In this document: in pieces, positions 1 to 7,739 of the stretch
Position numbering within the stretch: the stretch's first letter is position 1
Layout of the letters: the number at the start of each line of letters is the position of its first letter
Assembly: GCA_037444075.1 (NCBI GenBank)
Contig: JBBIND010000065.1
Span: 1-24,183, forward strand
Reading direction: 5' to 3'
Origin: JBBIND01 sp037444075
GTDB taxonomy: Bacteria; Acidobacteriota; Terriglobia; Bryobacterales; Bryobacteraceae
Length of the DNA stretch: 24,183 nucleotides
Program-made: the position numbers and the translations under genes
The notes under the pieces: model-generated
Databases searched by the model: none
What the model was told of the DNA's origin: nothing
What the model saw: only the letters and a program-made list of their open reading frames with translations

Positions 1-683
1 GACTGCAGTTCGGCTCCGCAGCGGCCCGGGTGGCACATCAATTCGGTGGTGCCGGCAGGCAAATGCCTGATGAGGAGGGCCATGGCCTTCGTGTCCAGAA
101 CTCCCGTGAGGCGAAACCCAGTGAAGTGGTCGACGGCGCGGCAGCCGCGGCGCTCGAGCGCGCGCCGGTAGCGCGCCTTCAACCTCGAAGCAAGGGCCAT
201 CAGCAGGCGCCGTCCGGAATGACCTGACTGCGGAAGGTCGAAGGGTAGTCTCACCCAGGGAATGCCGTAGCGCGCGCCCAGTTGCGTCACCGCCTCAAGA
301 ACCTGGGGCAGCAGGTGCGTGTGCTTGTGGGTGTCCAGATGCGTGGGGCGCAAGCCGGCTGTCAACAATCTCTCCAATTGAGACTCGAACTCGGCCATCA
401 CCTGAATGCGCCTGCGCACGAGTGCCGCGAGCAGCTCAGGAATCGATTCCGGCAGCTTGTGGCCCCGCAGGGAGGCGCCGCCGACAAGCACCAGGTGGCA
501 GCCCACGTCGAGTCCAGGATGCTGTTCTGCCAGGCGGACGGCGTCCTCGAAGGCCCGTCCGGTGGCCATGAGAGTCGTGGAAGTGAGGATCCCGTGGCAG
601 TGTGCCTCGATGATCCCGGCGTTGACGTCGTGGGTGAAGCCGAAATCGTCGGCGTTGACGATCAACCTGCGGCTGTCGATCAA
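1..683 (-). CDS. ChbG/HpnK (YdjC) family carbohydrate deacetylase, 3' end beyond window
   Basis: Seen: an open frame reading leftward from a TTG whose last two bases are the first two of the mlaD stop (TTGA), giving 227 residues before the window edge. The N-terminus reads IDSRRLIVNADDFGFTHDVN, the hallmark of the family, with the metal-binding aspartate at 12-13. A GCHLVLV motif holds His63, and HLDTHKHTH at 115-123 carries the remaining metal histidines; ELMCHPG lies near residue 214. The family uses a divalent metal to remove N-acetyl groups from sugars (ChbG on chitooligosaccharides; HpnK in hopanoid side-chain formation). Position as last gene of an Mla-type operon suggests a role with envelope glycolipids, which is inference. 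No clear ribosome site precedes the TTG, so translation is probably coupled to mlaD. The substrate cannot be read from the sequence. An alternative TTG start seven codons inside is less likely because it trims the conserved first strand. Confidence 0.88.
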   Translation of the reverse strand, partial: MIDSRRLIVNADDFGFTHDVNAGIIEAHCHGILTSTTLMATGRAFEDAVRLAEQHPGLDVGCHLVLVGGASLRGHKLPESIPELLAALVRRRIQVMAEFESQLERLLTAGLRPTHLDTHKHTHLLPQVLEAVTQLGARYGIPWVRLPFDLPQSGHSGRRLLMALASRLKARYRRALERRGCRAVDHFTGFRLTGVLDTKAMALLIRHLPAGTTELMCHPGRCGAELQ

Positions 684-1753
684 AACAGGCTGAGCTTCAC
701 GCTGAGGAACTTCTTCGGGTTAGCGCGGAAGTCCTTCATCAGATCGTTCATCTCGCGGGTGAGCCCGTTGATGGACTCATACATCTGCGGGTTCACCATC
801 AACTGCCCCAAGGTGCCCTGCCCGGTGTTGATCTGGTCAATGGAGTGCTCCACTCTGCGCAGCGTGCTGGCAATCTGATTGTGCAGGGCTTCGTCCTTTA
901 GGAGCTTGCCGGCGGTGCCCTTGCCGGCGTTCAGGTCCGCGGTCAGTTGCCGAAGTTCGGCAATGGCCTGTTTGGCCTCATCGTAGAGCGCCGGATCCTT
1001 CACGAAACGCCCGGCCGTTCCCTGACCCTGCTCGATCTGCTCCAGCATGTTGTCCACTCTCGCCATGGAGCTGCGGACTTCTTCGTAGAGCCGGTCGTCA
1101 TACAGCAGGCGTCCGATCGTGCCTTTACCGGACGAGATCGCGGCAGTGACTTTCTGCGCCTCCTCGACAGTACCCGTCAGGCGGCTGTACAGTTCGTCGT
1201 CCACCAGCAATTTGCCGATACTGCCTTTGCCCTCCTCGATATCGCCGACGATGGCGTCCACCCGTTTCAGAATGCCGCGCAGGGCAGTCATGGTGGCATA
1301 ACCGCTGGCTACGACTTCGTCGAATTCGCGAGTATCCAGGCTGGCGAGCTCGCCGCCCGGTTGAACGGTCGTTTTGCTTTGCCCGATCTTGATGTTGATG
1401 TACTTGGTGCCGAGCACGTTTTCGGCGGTGATGGAGGCGACGGAGTCGACGGGAATCGACGGCAGCATGGTCCGGTCGACTTCCATATCGACGCGGATAA
1501 CGCGCAGCGGCGCAGTCTCGCCGGACAAGCCGACGGACGTCACGTTGCCGATGAGAATTCCATTCAGACGCACGGGCGCGCCTTTGGTGAGAGCCGCCGA
1601 GTCATCCAGGTACGTGTGGATGGTGACTTTCTCGGCGAAGAAGCGGCGCTCGCCTGTAAGAAGGAAGATGAGTACGGCCAGCAGCAGCAAGCCGGCAATG
1701 GCCATGACTCCGACTCGCAATTGGGCCCAACGAACTTTCTTAGCCGACGGCAT
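680..1753 (-). CDS. mlaD: MlaD-type MCE protein with five 34-residue C-terminal repeats
   Basis: 357 residues, about twice the length of E. coli MlaD. A short cytoplasmic start is followed by one membrane helix (about 13-33) and an MCE domain (about 40-120). From residue 175 to 344 there are five consecutive units of exactly 34 residues, each opening G-[KQ]-G-[ST]-x-G-x-[LF] and continuing into D-x-x-[LM]-[YH] and an amphipathic helix; residues 141-174 look like a sixth unit lacking the glycine head. MCE proteins form hexameric rings that carry lipids between inner and outer membrane; the repeats may build a helical tube above the ring (inference). The ATG lies 3 bp after the mlaF stop. No MlaB, MlaC or MlaA is in the window. 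The family call is firm; the cargo is unknown. Confidence 0.92.
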   Translation of the reverse strand: MPSAKKVRWAQLRVGVMAIAGLLLLAVLIFLLTGERRFFAEKVTIHTYLDDSAALTKGAPVRLNGILIGNVTSVGLSGETAPLRVIRVDMEVDRTMLPSIPVDSVASITAENVLGTKYINIKIGQSKTTVQPGGELASLDTREFDEVVASGYATMTALRGILKRVDAIVGDIEEGKGSIGKLLVDDELYSRLTGTVEEAQKVTAAISSGKGTIGRLLYDDRLYEEVRSSMARVDNMLEQIEQGQGTAGRFVKDPALYDEAKQAIAELRQLTADLNAGKGTAGKLLKDEALHNQIASTLRRVEHSIDQINTGQGTLGQLMVNPQMYESINGLTREMNDLMKDFRANPKKFLSVKLSLF

Positions 1754-1756
1754 AGA

Positions 1757-2587
1757 TCACTCTTCCAAGCGTTTCACAAATTTCGCTACGTAGGGGTCAA
1801 TGGAAGCTTCCAGTTCGCGCTGCGTTCCTTCAAAGACCAGGCGCCCCTGTTGGAGCACCAGAAACTTGGTGCGCGGCGCGTCATCGCCGTTCGCGGTGGC
1901 CGCTTCCAGCCTTTCGGTTTCCGGATTGTACCGGTAATTCGCCATGAGGTGACCGTCCTGGTAGCGGTGCGTCACCATGGCGGTGGTCGTGCTCTTTACG
2001 TCGCGCTCTTTTAGGATCAGCGCGATGATGGTGTTCGCGGTGATGGGGTCCAACCCCGCGGTAGGTGAGTCGTAGAGCACCAACGGCGGTTCCGTCACGT
2101 TGGCGCGCGCAATGCCCACCCTACGCCGCATGCCTCCGCTCAATTCACTGGGGAACTTCTCCAGCGTATGCTCCAGTTCCACGAACCGCAAGGCTTCCTG
2201 CACACGGCGCCGGACATCCTGCGGCTTGAGGTCGAAGATCTTCTGGTTGACCAGCGGATAGGCGACGTTCTCTTCAATCGTCAGTGAATCGAACAGCCCG
2301 CCTTCCTGAAAGAGGATGCCGACGCGGCCACGGAACTCCATGAGTGCATGCTCTTCCAAGCCGGTGACTTCCTGGTTGAAGAGCGTGATGGAGCCCTCGT
2401 CCGGACGCAACAACCCGATGGCCGTTTTCAGCAACACCGTCTTGCCGCTCCCCGCGGCGCCCAGAATGACACAAGTTTCCCCGCGCTCCAATTCGAAAGA
2501 GATGGTGTCCAACACCGGGGCCTCCTCTTCGAAACGGAGCGTCACACGGTTGAATCTCAAGATCGACGTGGATATGCCTTGGCTCAT
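1757..2587 (-). CDS. mlaF: MlaF-type ABC transporter ATPase with Ser at the Walker B catalytic position
   Basis: 276 residues from an ATG 7 bp after the mlaE stop. A longer reading from 2668 would overlap mlaE by 74 bp and adds a non-conserved leader, so I reject it. Motifs: Walker A GAAGSGKT at 43-50, Q-loop around FQEGG (93-97), signature LSGGM at 149-153, Walker B PLVLYD at 168-173 and switch His207 in VTH. The residue after the Walker B aspartate, normally the catalytic glutamate, is Ser174 (LYDSPTAGLD; codon TCA). This subunit should energise the MlaE permease for lipid transfer through the MlaD ring. About 25 extra residues (211-240, rich in Asn, Glu and Ala) separate the switch region from the C-terminal strand. 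Family membership is firm; whether it hydrolyses ATP normally is open. Confidence 0.93.
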   Translation of the reverse strand: MSQGISTSILRFNRVTLRFEEEAPVLDTISFELERGETCVILGAAGSGKTVLLKTAIGLLRPDEGSITLFNQEVTGLEEHALMEFRGRVGILFQEGGLFDSLTIEENVAYPLVNQKIFDLKPQDVRRRVQEALRFVELEHTLEKFPSELSGGMRRRVGIARANVTEPPLVLYDSPTAGLDPITANTIIALILKERDVKSTTTAMVTHRYQDGHLMANYRYNPETERLEAATANGDDAPRTKFLVLQQGRLVFEGTQRELEASIDPYVAKFVKRLEE

Positions 2588-2594
2588 GCTGAAG

Positions 2595-3353
2595 TCAAAG
2601 ATCCACGAATAGCTTGCCGATGAAGAAAGACAGAATGAACACCCAGACAGAAGCGACCACGACGGCACGCGTGGTCGAGCGGCCCACGCCCTGCGTGCCT
2701 CCGGTGGTGGTCATGCCGTAGTAGCAGCCGACCAGAGCTATCACAATGGCAAAGGCAAACGGCTTGAGCAGTCCTTGTGCGATGTCGTTGTATTCAAGCG
2801 ACTGGTAGGCTTTGTTCCAATATTGAGTCGCCGTGGTCAGGCGAAGCAACACGCAAGCCACCAGGTAGCCGCCTATCAGCCCGACAAAGTTCGCGATGAT
2901 GGTCAGCAGCGGCAGCACAACTGCCGTGGCCAGCAGCCGGGGGGTGACCAGCTTCTGCACAGGGTCCGTGCCCAGCGCGCGCATGGCATCGATCTGTTCG
3001 GTTACCTTCATCGAGCCGAGTTCGCTCGCCATGCCGCTCGCGTTTCTGCCGGCTACCAGGAGGGCTGTCAGCACAGGGCCGAGCTCACGAACCAGGGTGA
3101 TCGCGACGATCTCGCCCACCTGGCCGGCAGCGCCGTACTGGTTCAGCGCGCGCGACATCTGGAGGGCCATGATAGCGCCGCTGAACAGTCCGATCAGCAT
3201 AACGATCGGCAGACTGCCGACGCCAATCACATCCATCTGGAGAAAAATGTCGTCTTTGTAGTGCGGCCGGCGGAAGAGATTGCGGAAGGCACGTCCCGAC
3301 AGCAGGAAGAATTCCTGAAAGGAGAGGATAGGCAGCTTCAGGGCATCGAGCAA
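2595..3353 (-). CDS. mlaE: MlaE-type ABC lipid transport permease
   Basis: 252 residues, typical of the family (E. coli 260). The start is a TTG at 3353, preceded about 10 nt upstream by GAGGA. After an N-terminal amphipathic segment come about five hydrophobic helices (roughly 48-70, 90-108, 142-170, 200-217 and 228-248). The family signature is clear: RELGPVLTALLVAGRNASG followed by GSMKVTEQIDAMRALGTDPV, the coupling region contacted by MlaF. It forms the inner-membrane dimer through which lipids pass to or from the MCE ring. It is the first gene of the minus-strand operon and is divergent from the P1 peptidase gene with 59 bp between them; I see no convincing sigma-70 promoter there. Confidence 0.94.
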   Translation of the reverse strand: MLDALKLPILSFQEFFLLSGRAFRNLFRRPHYKDDIFLQMDVIGVGSLPIVMLIGLFSGAIMALQMSRALNQYGAAGQVGEIVAITLVRELGPVLTALLVAGRNASGMASELGSMKVTEQIDAMRALGTDPVQKLVTPRLLATAVVLPLLTIIANFVGLIGGYLVACVLLRLTTATQYWNKAYQSLEYNDIAQGLLKPFAFAIVIALVGCYYGMTTTGGTQGVGRSTTRAVVVASVWVFILSFFIGKLFVDL

Positions 3354-3412
3354 GTCTGGCGTTTCCTCGTTGTTAAGATGCTACCATACAAGCTGCCTGA
3401 AGCTGGGTTGAA

Positions 3413-4372
3413 ATGAAAGGACTCACTGACATAGCCGGCCTCAAGGTGGGGCACGCCTCGGACTACGAGGGACTTACGGGCTGCACGGTGATCCTGTGCG
3501 AGGAAGGCGCAGCCGGGGGAGTGGATATCCGCGGGTCCGCCACCGGCACCGAGGAGATGGACGCGCTCTCGCCGATGCACTTGACCGGCCATATTCATGC
3601 CATCACGATTGCCGGTGGAAGCGCATTCGGACTGGAAGCCGCCAGCGGAGTGAGGCGCTTCCTGGAACAGAAAGGCATTGGATTCCCGACCGGCGCCGCC
3701 CGAGTGCCGCTGGTGCCCTGTGCCATCCTGTATGACCTCGGCGTAGGCAAACCCGGCGCGAGGCCCACGCGCGAAATGGGCGAAGCCGCCGCCGCCGCCG
3801 CCTCGCCGGATGCCGTGGGGGAAGGCGCCGTGGGCGCCGGCACGGGAGCCACGGTAGGCAAGCTCTACGGACTACGCCAAGCGATGAAAGGCGGGTTGGG
3901 CTCGGCCGGCCTCACTCTGGGGACTCAGGCGGGGGGAGCGCAAGTAGCCGCGTTGGCTGTAGTGAATGCTTTTGGCGACGTGCGCGACCCGGAATCCGGC
4001 AAGCTCATCGCCGGCGCCCGGGTGGCTCCCGACAGCCTGGAGTTGGCGAACACGGCCGAACGGATGCGGCTTGGCGCGCGGGGCGGATTCGAGCGCGAGA
4101 ACACGACGCTGGTAGTGGTTGCGACTGACGCCGCGCTGACGAAAGTGGAGGCCACGAAGCTTGCGCAGCTGGCCTCGATTGGCGTGGCGCGCGCGATCAG
4201 TCCCGTATGGACCAATTCCGATGGAGACCTCGTCATAGCCCTGTCTGCCGGAAGGAAGAAAGCCAGCGTGGACGCGCTCGGAGTGGCGGCCGCCGAGGCT
4301 GTGTCGCAAGCCATCGTGAGGGCCGTGCGGCTGGCGCCGTCTACCGCAGGGATACCCGGTTTGCGTGGGTAG
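3413..4372 (+). CDS. P1 family peptidase / N-terminal nucleophile hydrolase (DmpA/NylC-like)
   Basis: 319 residues beginning MKGLTDIAGLKVGHASD, a start typical of this family, with the conserved GGSAFGLEAASGV at about 68-80 and an alanine- and glycine-rich middle (VGAGTGATVGKLYG at about 140-153). Known relatives self-cleave to expose an N-terminal Ser or Thr nucleophile and act as beta-aminopeptidases, D-amino acid amidases or nylon-oligomer hydrolases. Here the probable cleavage point is Asn230-Thr231 in EREN|TTLVVVATDA, so the nucleophile would be Thr as in NylC rather than Ser as in DmpA; this is inferred by pattern. No signal peptide is seen, so the enzyme is probably cytoplasmic. It stands alone, convergent with the aceE side. 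The physiological substrate is unknown. Confidence 0.9.
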   Translation: MKGLTDIAGLKVGHASDYEGLTGCTVILCEEGAAGGVDIRGSATGTEEMDALSPMHLTGHIHAITIAGGSAFGLEAASGVRRFLEQKGIGFPTGAARVPLVPCAILYDLGVGKPGARPTREMGEAAAAAASPDAVGEGAVGAGTGATVGKLYGLRQAMKGGLGSAGLTLGTQAGGAQVAALAVVNAFGDVRDPESGKLIAGARVAPDSLELANTAERMRLGARGGFERENTTLVVVATDAALTKVEATKLAQLASIGVARAISPVWTNSDGDLVIALSAGRKKASVDALGVAAAEAVSQAIVRAVRLAPSTAGIPGLRG

Positions 4373-4384
4373 CAGGCTAAAGCG

Positions 4385-4525
4385 TCAGTAGTACCAATCC
4401 CGCAAACGGACTGCAACTCCAGAGCCTTCCAAGGCCCGCTGGAAGATGTTCAGCTCAGATCCACGGTAGTGATACGGGTAGGCGATCTTGGGGCGAAAAG
4501 CCTTCACGGCGGCGGGGGCGCGCCT
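4385..4525 (-). pseudogene. C-terminal remnant of an MBL-fold metallohydrolase, in frame after aceE
   Basis: Directly after the aceE TAG, in the same frame, 46 sense codons run to a TGA. They contain AVKAFRPKIAYPYHYRGS and end EVRLRDWY-like as GVAVRLRDWYY. This is the usual C-terminus of metallo-beta-lactamase-fold hydrolases (proline-lysine, then YPYHYRG, then RLRDWY). The segment has no start codon with a ribosome site, and the catalytic HxHxDH domain is absent, so it is a leftover tail whose front was lost, probably when the aceE end was joined here. Stop-codon readthrough of aceE would append it. Low complexity just after the aceE stop (proline/alanine, GCC repeats) may mark the junction. 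The family call rests on my recognition of the motif, not on a search. Confidence 0.7.
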
Positions 4526-7198
4526 CTACGTTGTGGCGGCGCCCGGCTTTTCTGTGTCGATGCCCAATTCTTCGAAGGCCGCACGGGCGCGGTCCGCCGG
4601 GAACTTGCCTGACCGCATCAGGGCGGAGAGAGTGGCGGCGGCGATGGATTCCGCATCCACCTCAAAATGCCGGCGCAGATGCTGGCGATTGTCGCTGCGG
4701 CCGAAACCGTCGGTGCCGAGCGTGTGCAGCCTCTCGCCAAGCCACGGCGCGACCTGGTCAGCCACGGCTTTCATGTAATCGCTGGCGGCGACGATGGGGC
4801 CTTCGGCGTCCCGGAGCACGCTTCGGATGTAAGGCTGCCTCTCGTCCGACGCAGGATGCAGACGGTTCCAGCGTTCCACTTCGAGCGCCTCACGCCGGAG
4901 TTCGCCGTAACTGGTTACGCTCCATACGTTGGTGAACACCTGGTACCGTTCGGCCAATATCTGCTGTGCTCTGAGCGCTTCGTTGAGGATGGGCCCGCTG
5001 CCAAACAGCTGCGCCACGGCAGGGCCCTCGGCGGAGGGGCGGAACAGGTAGATGCCTTTGAGAATGCCCTCCCGGCAGCCCTCCGGCATGGGCGGCTGAG
5101 GATAGAACTCGTTGTACAGGGTGACGTAGTAGAAGCAATCCTGCTGCTCCTGGTACATGCACCGGATGCCGTCCTGAATGATGACGGCGAGTTCATAGGC
5201 GTAGGCGGGGTCATAACTGCGGCAGGTTGGCACGGTGCTGGAGAGCACCAGGCTATGGCCGTCCTGGTGCTGCAACCCCTCTCCTGCCAGCGTCGTCCTG
5301 CCCGCCGTGCCGCCTAACAGGAAGCCCTTGCCGCGTGAGTCGGCAAAAGCCCAGATAAGGTCGCCCACGCGTTGGAAACCGAACATGGAGTAGTAAATGA
5401 AGAAGGGAATGGCCGGGATTCCGTAATTGGCGTAGGCGGTTCCCGCGGCGGTGAACGAGGCCAGAGAACCAGCTTCAGTGATGCCCTCTTCGAGGATTTG
5501 CCCGTCCTGCGCCTCCTTGTAGTAAAGGAACATGTCGCTGTCGACGGGTTTGTAGAGCTGGCCACGGCTTGCGTAAATGCCGCTCTGCCGGAACAGCGAT
5601 TCCATACCGAAAGTGCGCGCTTCATCCGGTACGATGGGCACGATGAGCTTGCCGATTTCCGGGTCCTTCAGCAAAGTGCGCAGGATGCTCACCGCGGCCG
5701 CGGTGGTCATCACTCCGCGGCCCTCAGAGCCGGTCAGCAAGTCACTGAATGAGTCGAGCGGCGGGGGCGCAATCTTCGCAAATTGAGCCTTGCGAGCCGG
5801 CAAGTAGCCCCCTAGCTCTTTCCGCCGCTGGTGAACATAGCGCATCTCCGGGCTGTCCGCCGGGGGAAGGTAAAACGACGCCGTGGCGACGGCTTCTTCG
5901 GGGATAGGGATGTCAAACCGTTCGCGGAAGTACTGCATCTCCTCTTCGTTGAGCTTTTTCTGCTGATGCGTCACCATGCGGCCTTCGCCGGCTTCGCCCA
6001 GGCCGTATCCCTTGATTGTTTTGGCCAGGATCACCGTGGGGCTGCCGCGATGCTCCACAGCCCGCTTGAACGCGTTATAAACTTTCTTCGGATCATGGCC
6101 GCCCCGGCGCAGCTTGAAGAGCTGCTCGTCCGTCAGGTCCGCGGCCAGTTCTTTCAGCTCGGGGTATTTTCCGAAGAACTCCTTGCGGATGTAAGCGCCG
6201 CCCTTCACGGAGTAATTCTGATATTCGCCGTCCACGCACTCGGCCATGCGTTTGACGAGCAGTCCGGTGTGATCTCGAGCCAGCAGCGGGTCCCAACTGT
6301 CGCCCCAAATGACTTTGATCACGTTCCAGCCGGCGCCGCGGAAAGCGGACTCCAGTTCCTGGATGATCTTGCCGTTCCCGCGCACCGGACCGTCGAGCCT
6401 CTGCAGGTTGCAGTTGACGACGAAGATCAGGTTGTCCAGCCGTTCGCGCGGAGCCAGCGTCAACGCGCCGAGCGACTCAGGCTCGTCCGTTTCGCCGTCG
6501 CCGAGGAATGCCCACACCTTGCGCGCAGTCACTGGTATGAGGCCTCGGTTTTCGAGATAGCGCATGAAACGCGCCTGGTAGATGGCGTTGATGGGTCCCA
6601 GCCCCATGCTGACCGTAGGGAACTGCCAGAAATCCGGCATCAGCCACGGGTGAGGGTAGGAACTCAGCCCGGGATGCGCACGTAATTCGTGCCGGAAGTT
6701 CTCCAGGTGCTTTTCACTGAGCCGCCCCTCGAGGAAGGCGCGCGAGTAGACTCCGGGAGAGGCGTGCCCCTGAAAGTAAATCAGGTCGCCGGGCTGGTCT
6801 CCGTAAGAGCCGCGGAAGAAATGGTGGAAGCCGACCTCCAGCAGCGTGGCGAGGGAAGCGAATGTTGAAATGTGGCCGCCGATGCCCTCGTCGTACTTGT
6901 TGGCCCGGCTCACCATCGCCATCGCATTCCAGCGGATGATGCTTTTGATGGTCCGTTCCAGATCCCGGTCACCGGGATAGGGTTCTTCTTCCTCCACGGG
7001 AATCGTGTTCAGGTAAGGCGTGTTGAGGCTCGCGCTCGTGTCGACCCCATGCCTGGCAGCCCGGTCCCGCAGCCTCTGAAGAAGGTATCCGGCGCGTGCC
7101 GCTCCGGAAGCCTCCACCACCTCGTCCAATGCTTCCAGCCACTCCGCGGTTTCCTGAGGAGACTGGTCCTCGCGCGCATCCACTTTTCTTCTGAGCAT
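4526..7198 (-). CDS. aceE: Pyruvate dehydrogenase E1 component, homodimeric type
   Basis: 890 residues against 887 in E. coli, so full length. It decarboxylates pyruvate with thiamine diphosphate and passes the acetyl group to the E2 lipoyl domain, feeding acetyl-CoA to the citric acid cycle. The diphosphate/Mg motif is present as GDGETDEP (233-240) through NCNLQRLDG (262-270), matching the E. coli enzyme closely. The conserved early segments RWNAMAMVSRAN and GHISTFASLATLLEVGFHHF and the late GRTTLAGEGLQHQDGHS are intact. Neither aceF nor lpd is adjacent, so the complex is encoded elsewhere. Only a weak ribosome site (GAAG about 14 nt before the ATG) is seen. A 14-bp tandem duplication lies 55-82 bp upstream. 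Confidence 0.97.
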   Translation of the reverse strand: MLRRKVDAREDQSPQETAEWLEALDEVVEASGAARAGYLLQRLRDRAARHGVDTSASLNTPYLNTIPVEEEEPYPGDRDLERTIKSIIRWNAMAMVSRANKYDEGIGGHISTFASLATLLEVGFHHFFRGSYGDQPGDLIYFQGHASPGVYSRAFLEGRLSEKHLENFRHELRAHPGLSSYPHPWLMPDFWQFPTVSMGLGPINAIYQARFMRYLENRGLIPVTARKVWAFLGDGETDEPESLGALTLAPRERLDNLIFVVNCNLQRLDGPVRGNGKIIQELESAFRGAGWNVIKVIWGDSWDPLLARDHTGLLVKRMAECVDGEYQNYSVKGGAYIRKEFFGKYPELKELAADLTDEQLFKLRRGGHDPKKVYNAFKRAVEHRGSPTVILAKTIKGYGLGEAGEGRMVTHQQKKLNEEEMQYFRERFDIPIPEEAVATASFYLPPADSPEMRYVHQRRKELGGYLPARKAQFAKIAPPPLDSFSDLLTGSEGRGVMTTAAAVSILRTLLKDPEIGKLIVPIVPDEARTFGMESLFRQSGIYASRGQLYKPVDSDMFLYYKEAQDGQILEEGITEAGSLASFTAAGTAYANYGIPAIPFFIYYSMFGFQRVGDLIWAFADSRGKGFLLGGTAGRTTLAGEGLQHQDGHSLVLSSTVPTCRSYDPAYAYELAVIIQDGIRCMYQEQQDCFYYVTLYNEFYPQPPMPEGCREGILKGIYLFRPSAEGPAVAQLFGSGPILNEALRAQQILAERYQVFTNVWSVTSYGELRREALEVERWNRLHPASDERQPYIRSVLRDAEGPIVAASDYMKAVADQVAPWLGERLHTLGTDGFGRSDNRQHLRRHFEVDAESIAAATLSALMRSGKFPADRARAAFEELGIDTEKPGAATT

Positions 7199-7252
7199 GT
7201 TGTAGGGGGTTTGCTTCTTTCACGATAACGGTTTAGTCCGCGTGATCGCAAG

Positions 7253-7280
7253 GCAGCCTATGGTACGCAGCCTATGGTAC
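7253..7280. repeat. Perfect 14-bp tandem duplication
   Basis: The unit GCAGCCTATGGTAC occurs twice back to back with no mismatch (7253-7266 and 7267-7280). It lies 55-82 bp upstream of the aceE ATG. It may be a recent slippage duplication, or a pair of regulator half-sites on one face of the helix spaced 14 bp apart. The sequence alone does not decide this. Confidence 0.85.
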
Positions 7281-7290
7281 GTTTGGGCTT

Positions 7291-7739
7291 GTGCAGGCAC
7301 ACTCCTCCCAAATGGCGCCGATGCGGTGGCCCGCAGAGTGGCGATCCCCGGATCTCCTGAAACTGCTGCAGGGCACGGCGGTGAGCTGTCTCGTCGGAGA
7401 TGCGGCGCCTCCCGCCGAAGTCAGCACGCTGCCTTTTTACCCGCTGAGCGAGGCGCGCCACGCACGGGCGTAGCCCTGCAGAGGGGAACGTGGCCGGGCA
7501 TCCGGTTGTCCGGGGGAGCCCAAAACTCTGCGGATGCCGGGTGCTCACGCTGGATCCCTGGCTGAAGGACGGGTTGGCTCGAGGAAGCGATGAGGCACAT
7601 GCCCATTGGAAGCTCATCACCCGCGCGCTGAGCTTCAACGCCACGCAGCATGGCTGGCGGGCTTGGGCCGCGCAGCCTGGACCGCATCGAAGTCGTCGGG
7701 ACCCCCGTTCATCAGGCCGTTCATCGCTTCCGGGCGTAG
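7291..7739 (+). pseudogene. Probable decayed protein gene, at least two frameshifts
   Basis: Protein-like text continues across three frames. Frame one (7291-7473) gives MRWPAEWRSPDLLKLLQGT then AVSCLVGDAAPPAEVSTL and ends PLSEARHARA-stop. A shift near the stop gives TGVALQRGTWPGIRLSGG then AQNSADAGCSRWIPG-stop. A third frame gives DGLARGSDEAHAHWKLITRA followed by LSFNATQHGWRAW, and a last fragment ends RSLDRIEVVGTPVHQAVH then RFRA-stop at 7739. Each piece has ordinary amino-acid composition and the pieces follow in order, as expected for a broken gene of at least 140 codons. The pattern of a short TP/A-V-x-C-L-V start followed by a WPGI segment resembles an uncharacterised acidobacterial family, but I cannot name it. 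Sequencing error is an alternative explanation. Confidence 0.4.

Noticed and set aside
947..2014. 355-codon plus-strand frame across mlaD and mlaF
   Set aside because: It crosses two clear genes on the opposite strand and its product shows only shadow-like composition.
5831..6685. 284-codon plus-strand frame opposite aceE
   Set aside because: Antisense shadow of a conserved gene; no motif or ribosome site.
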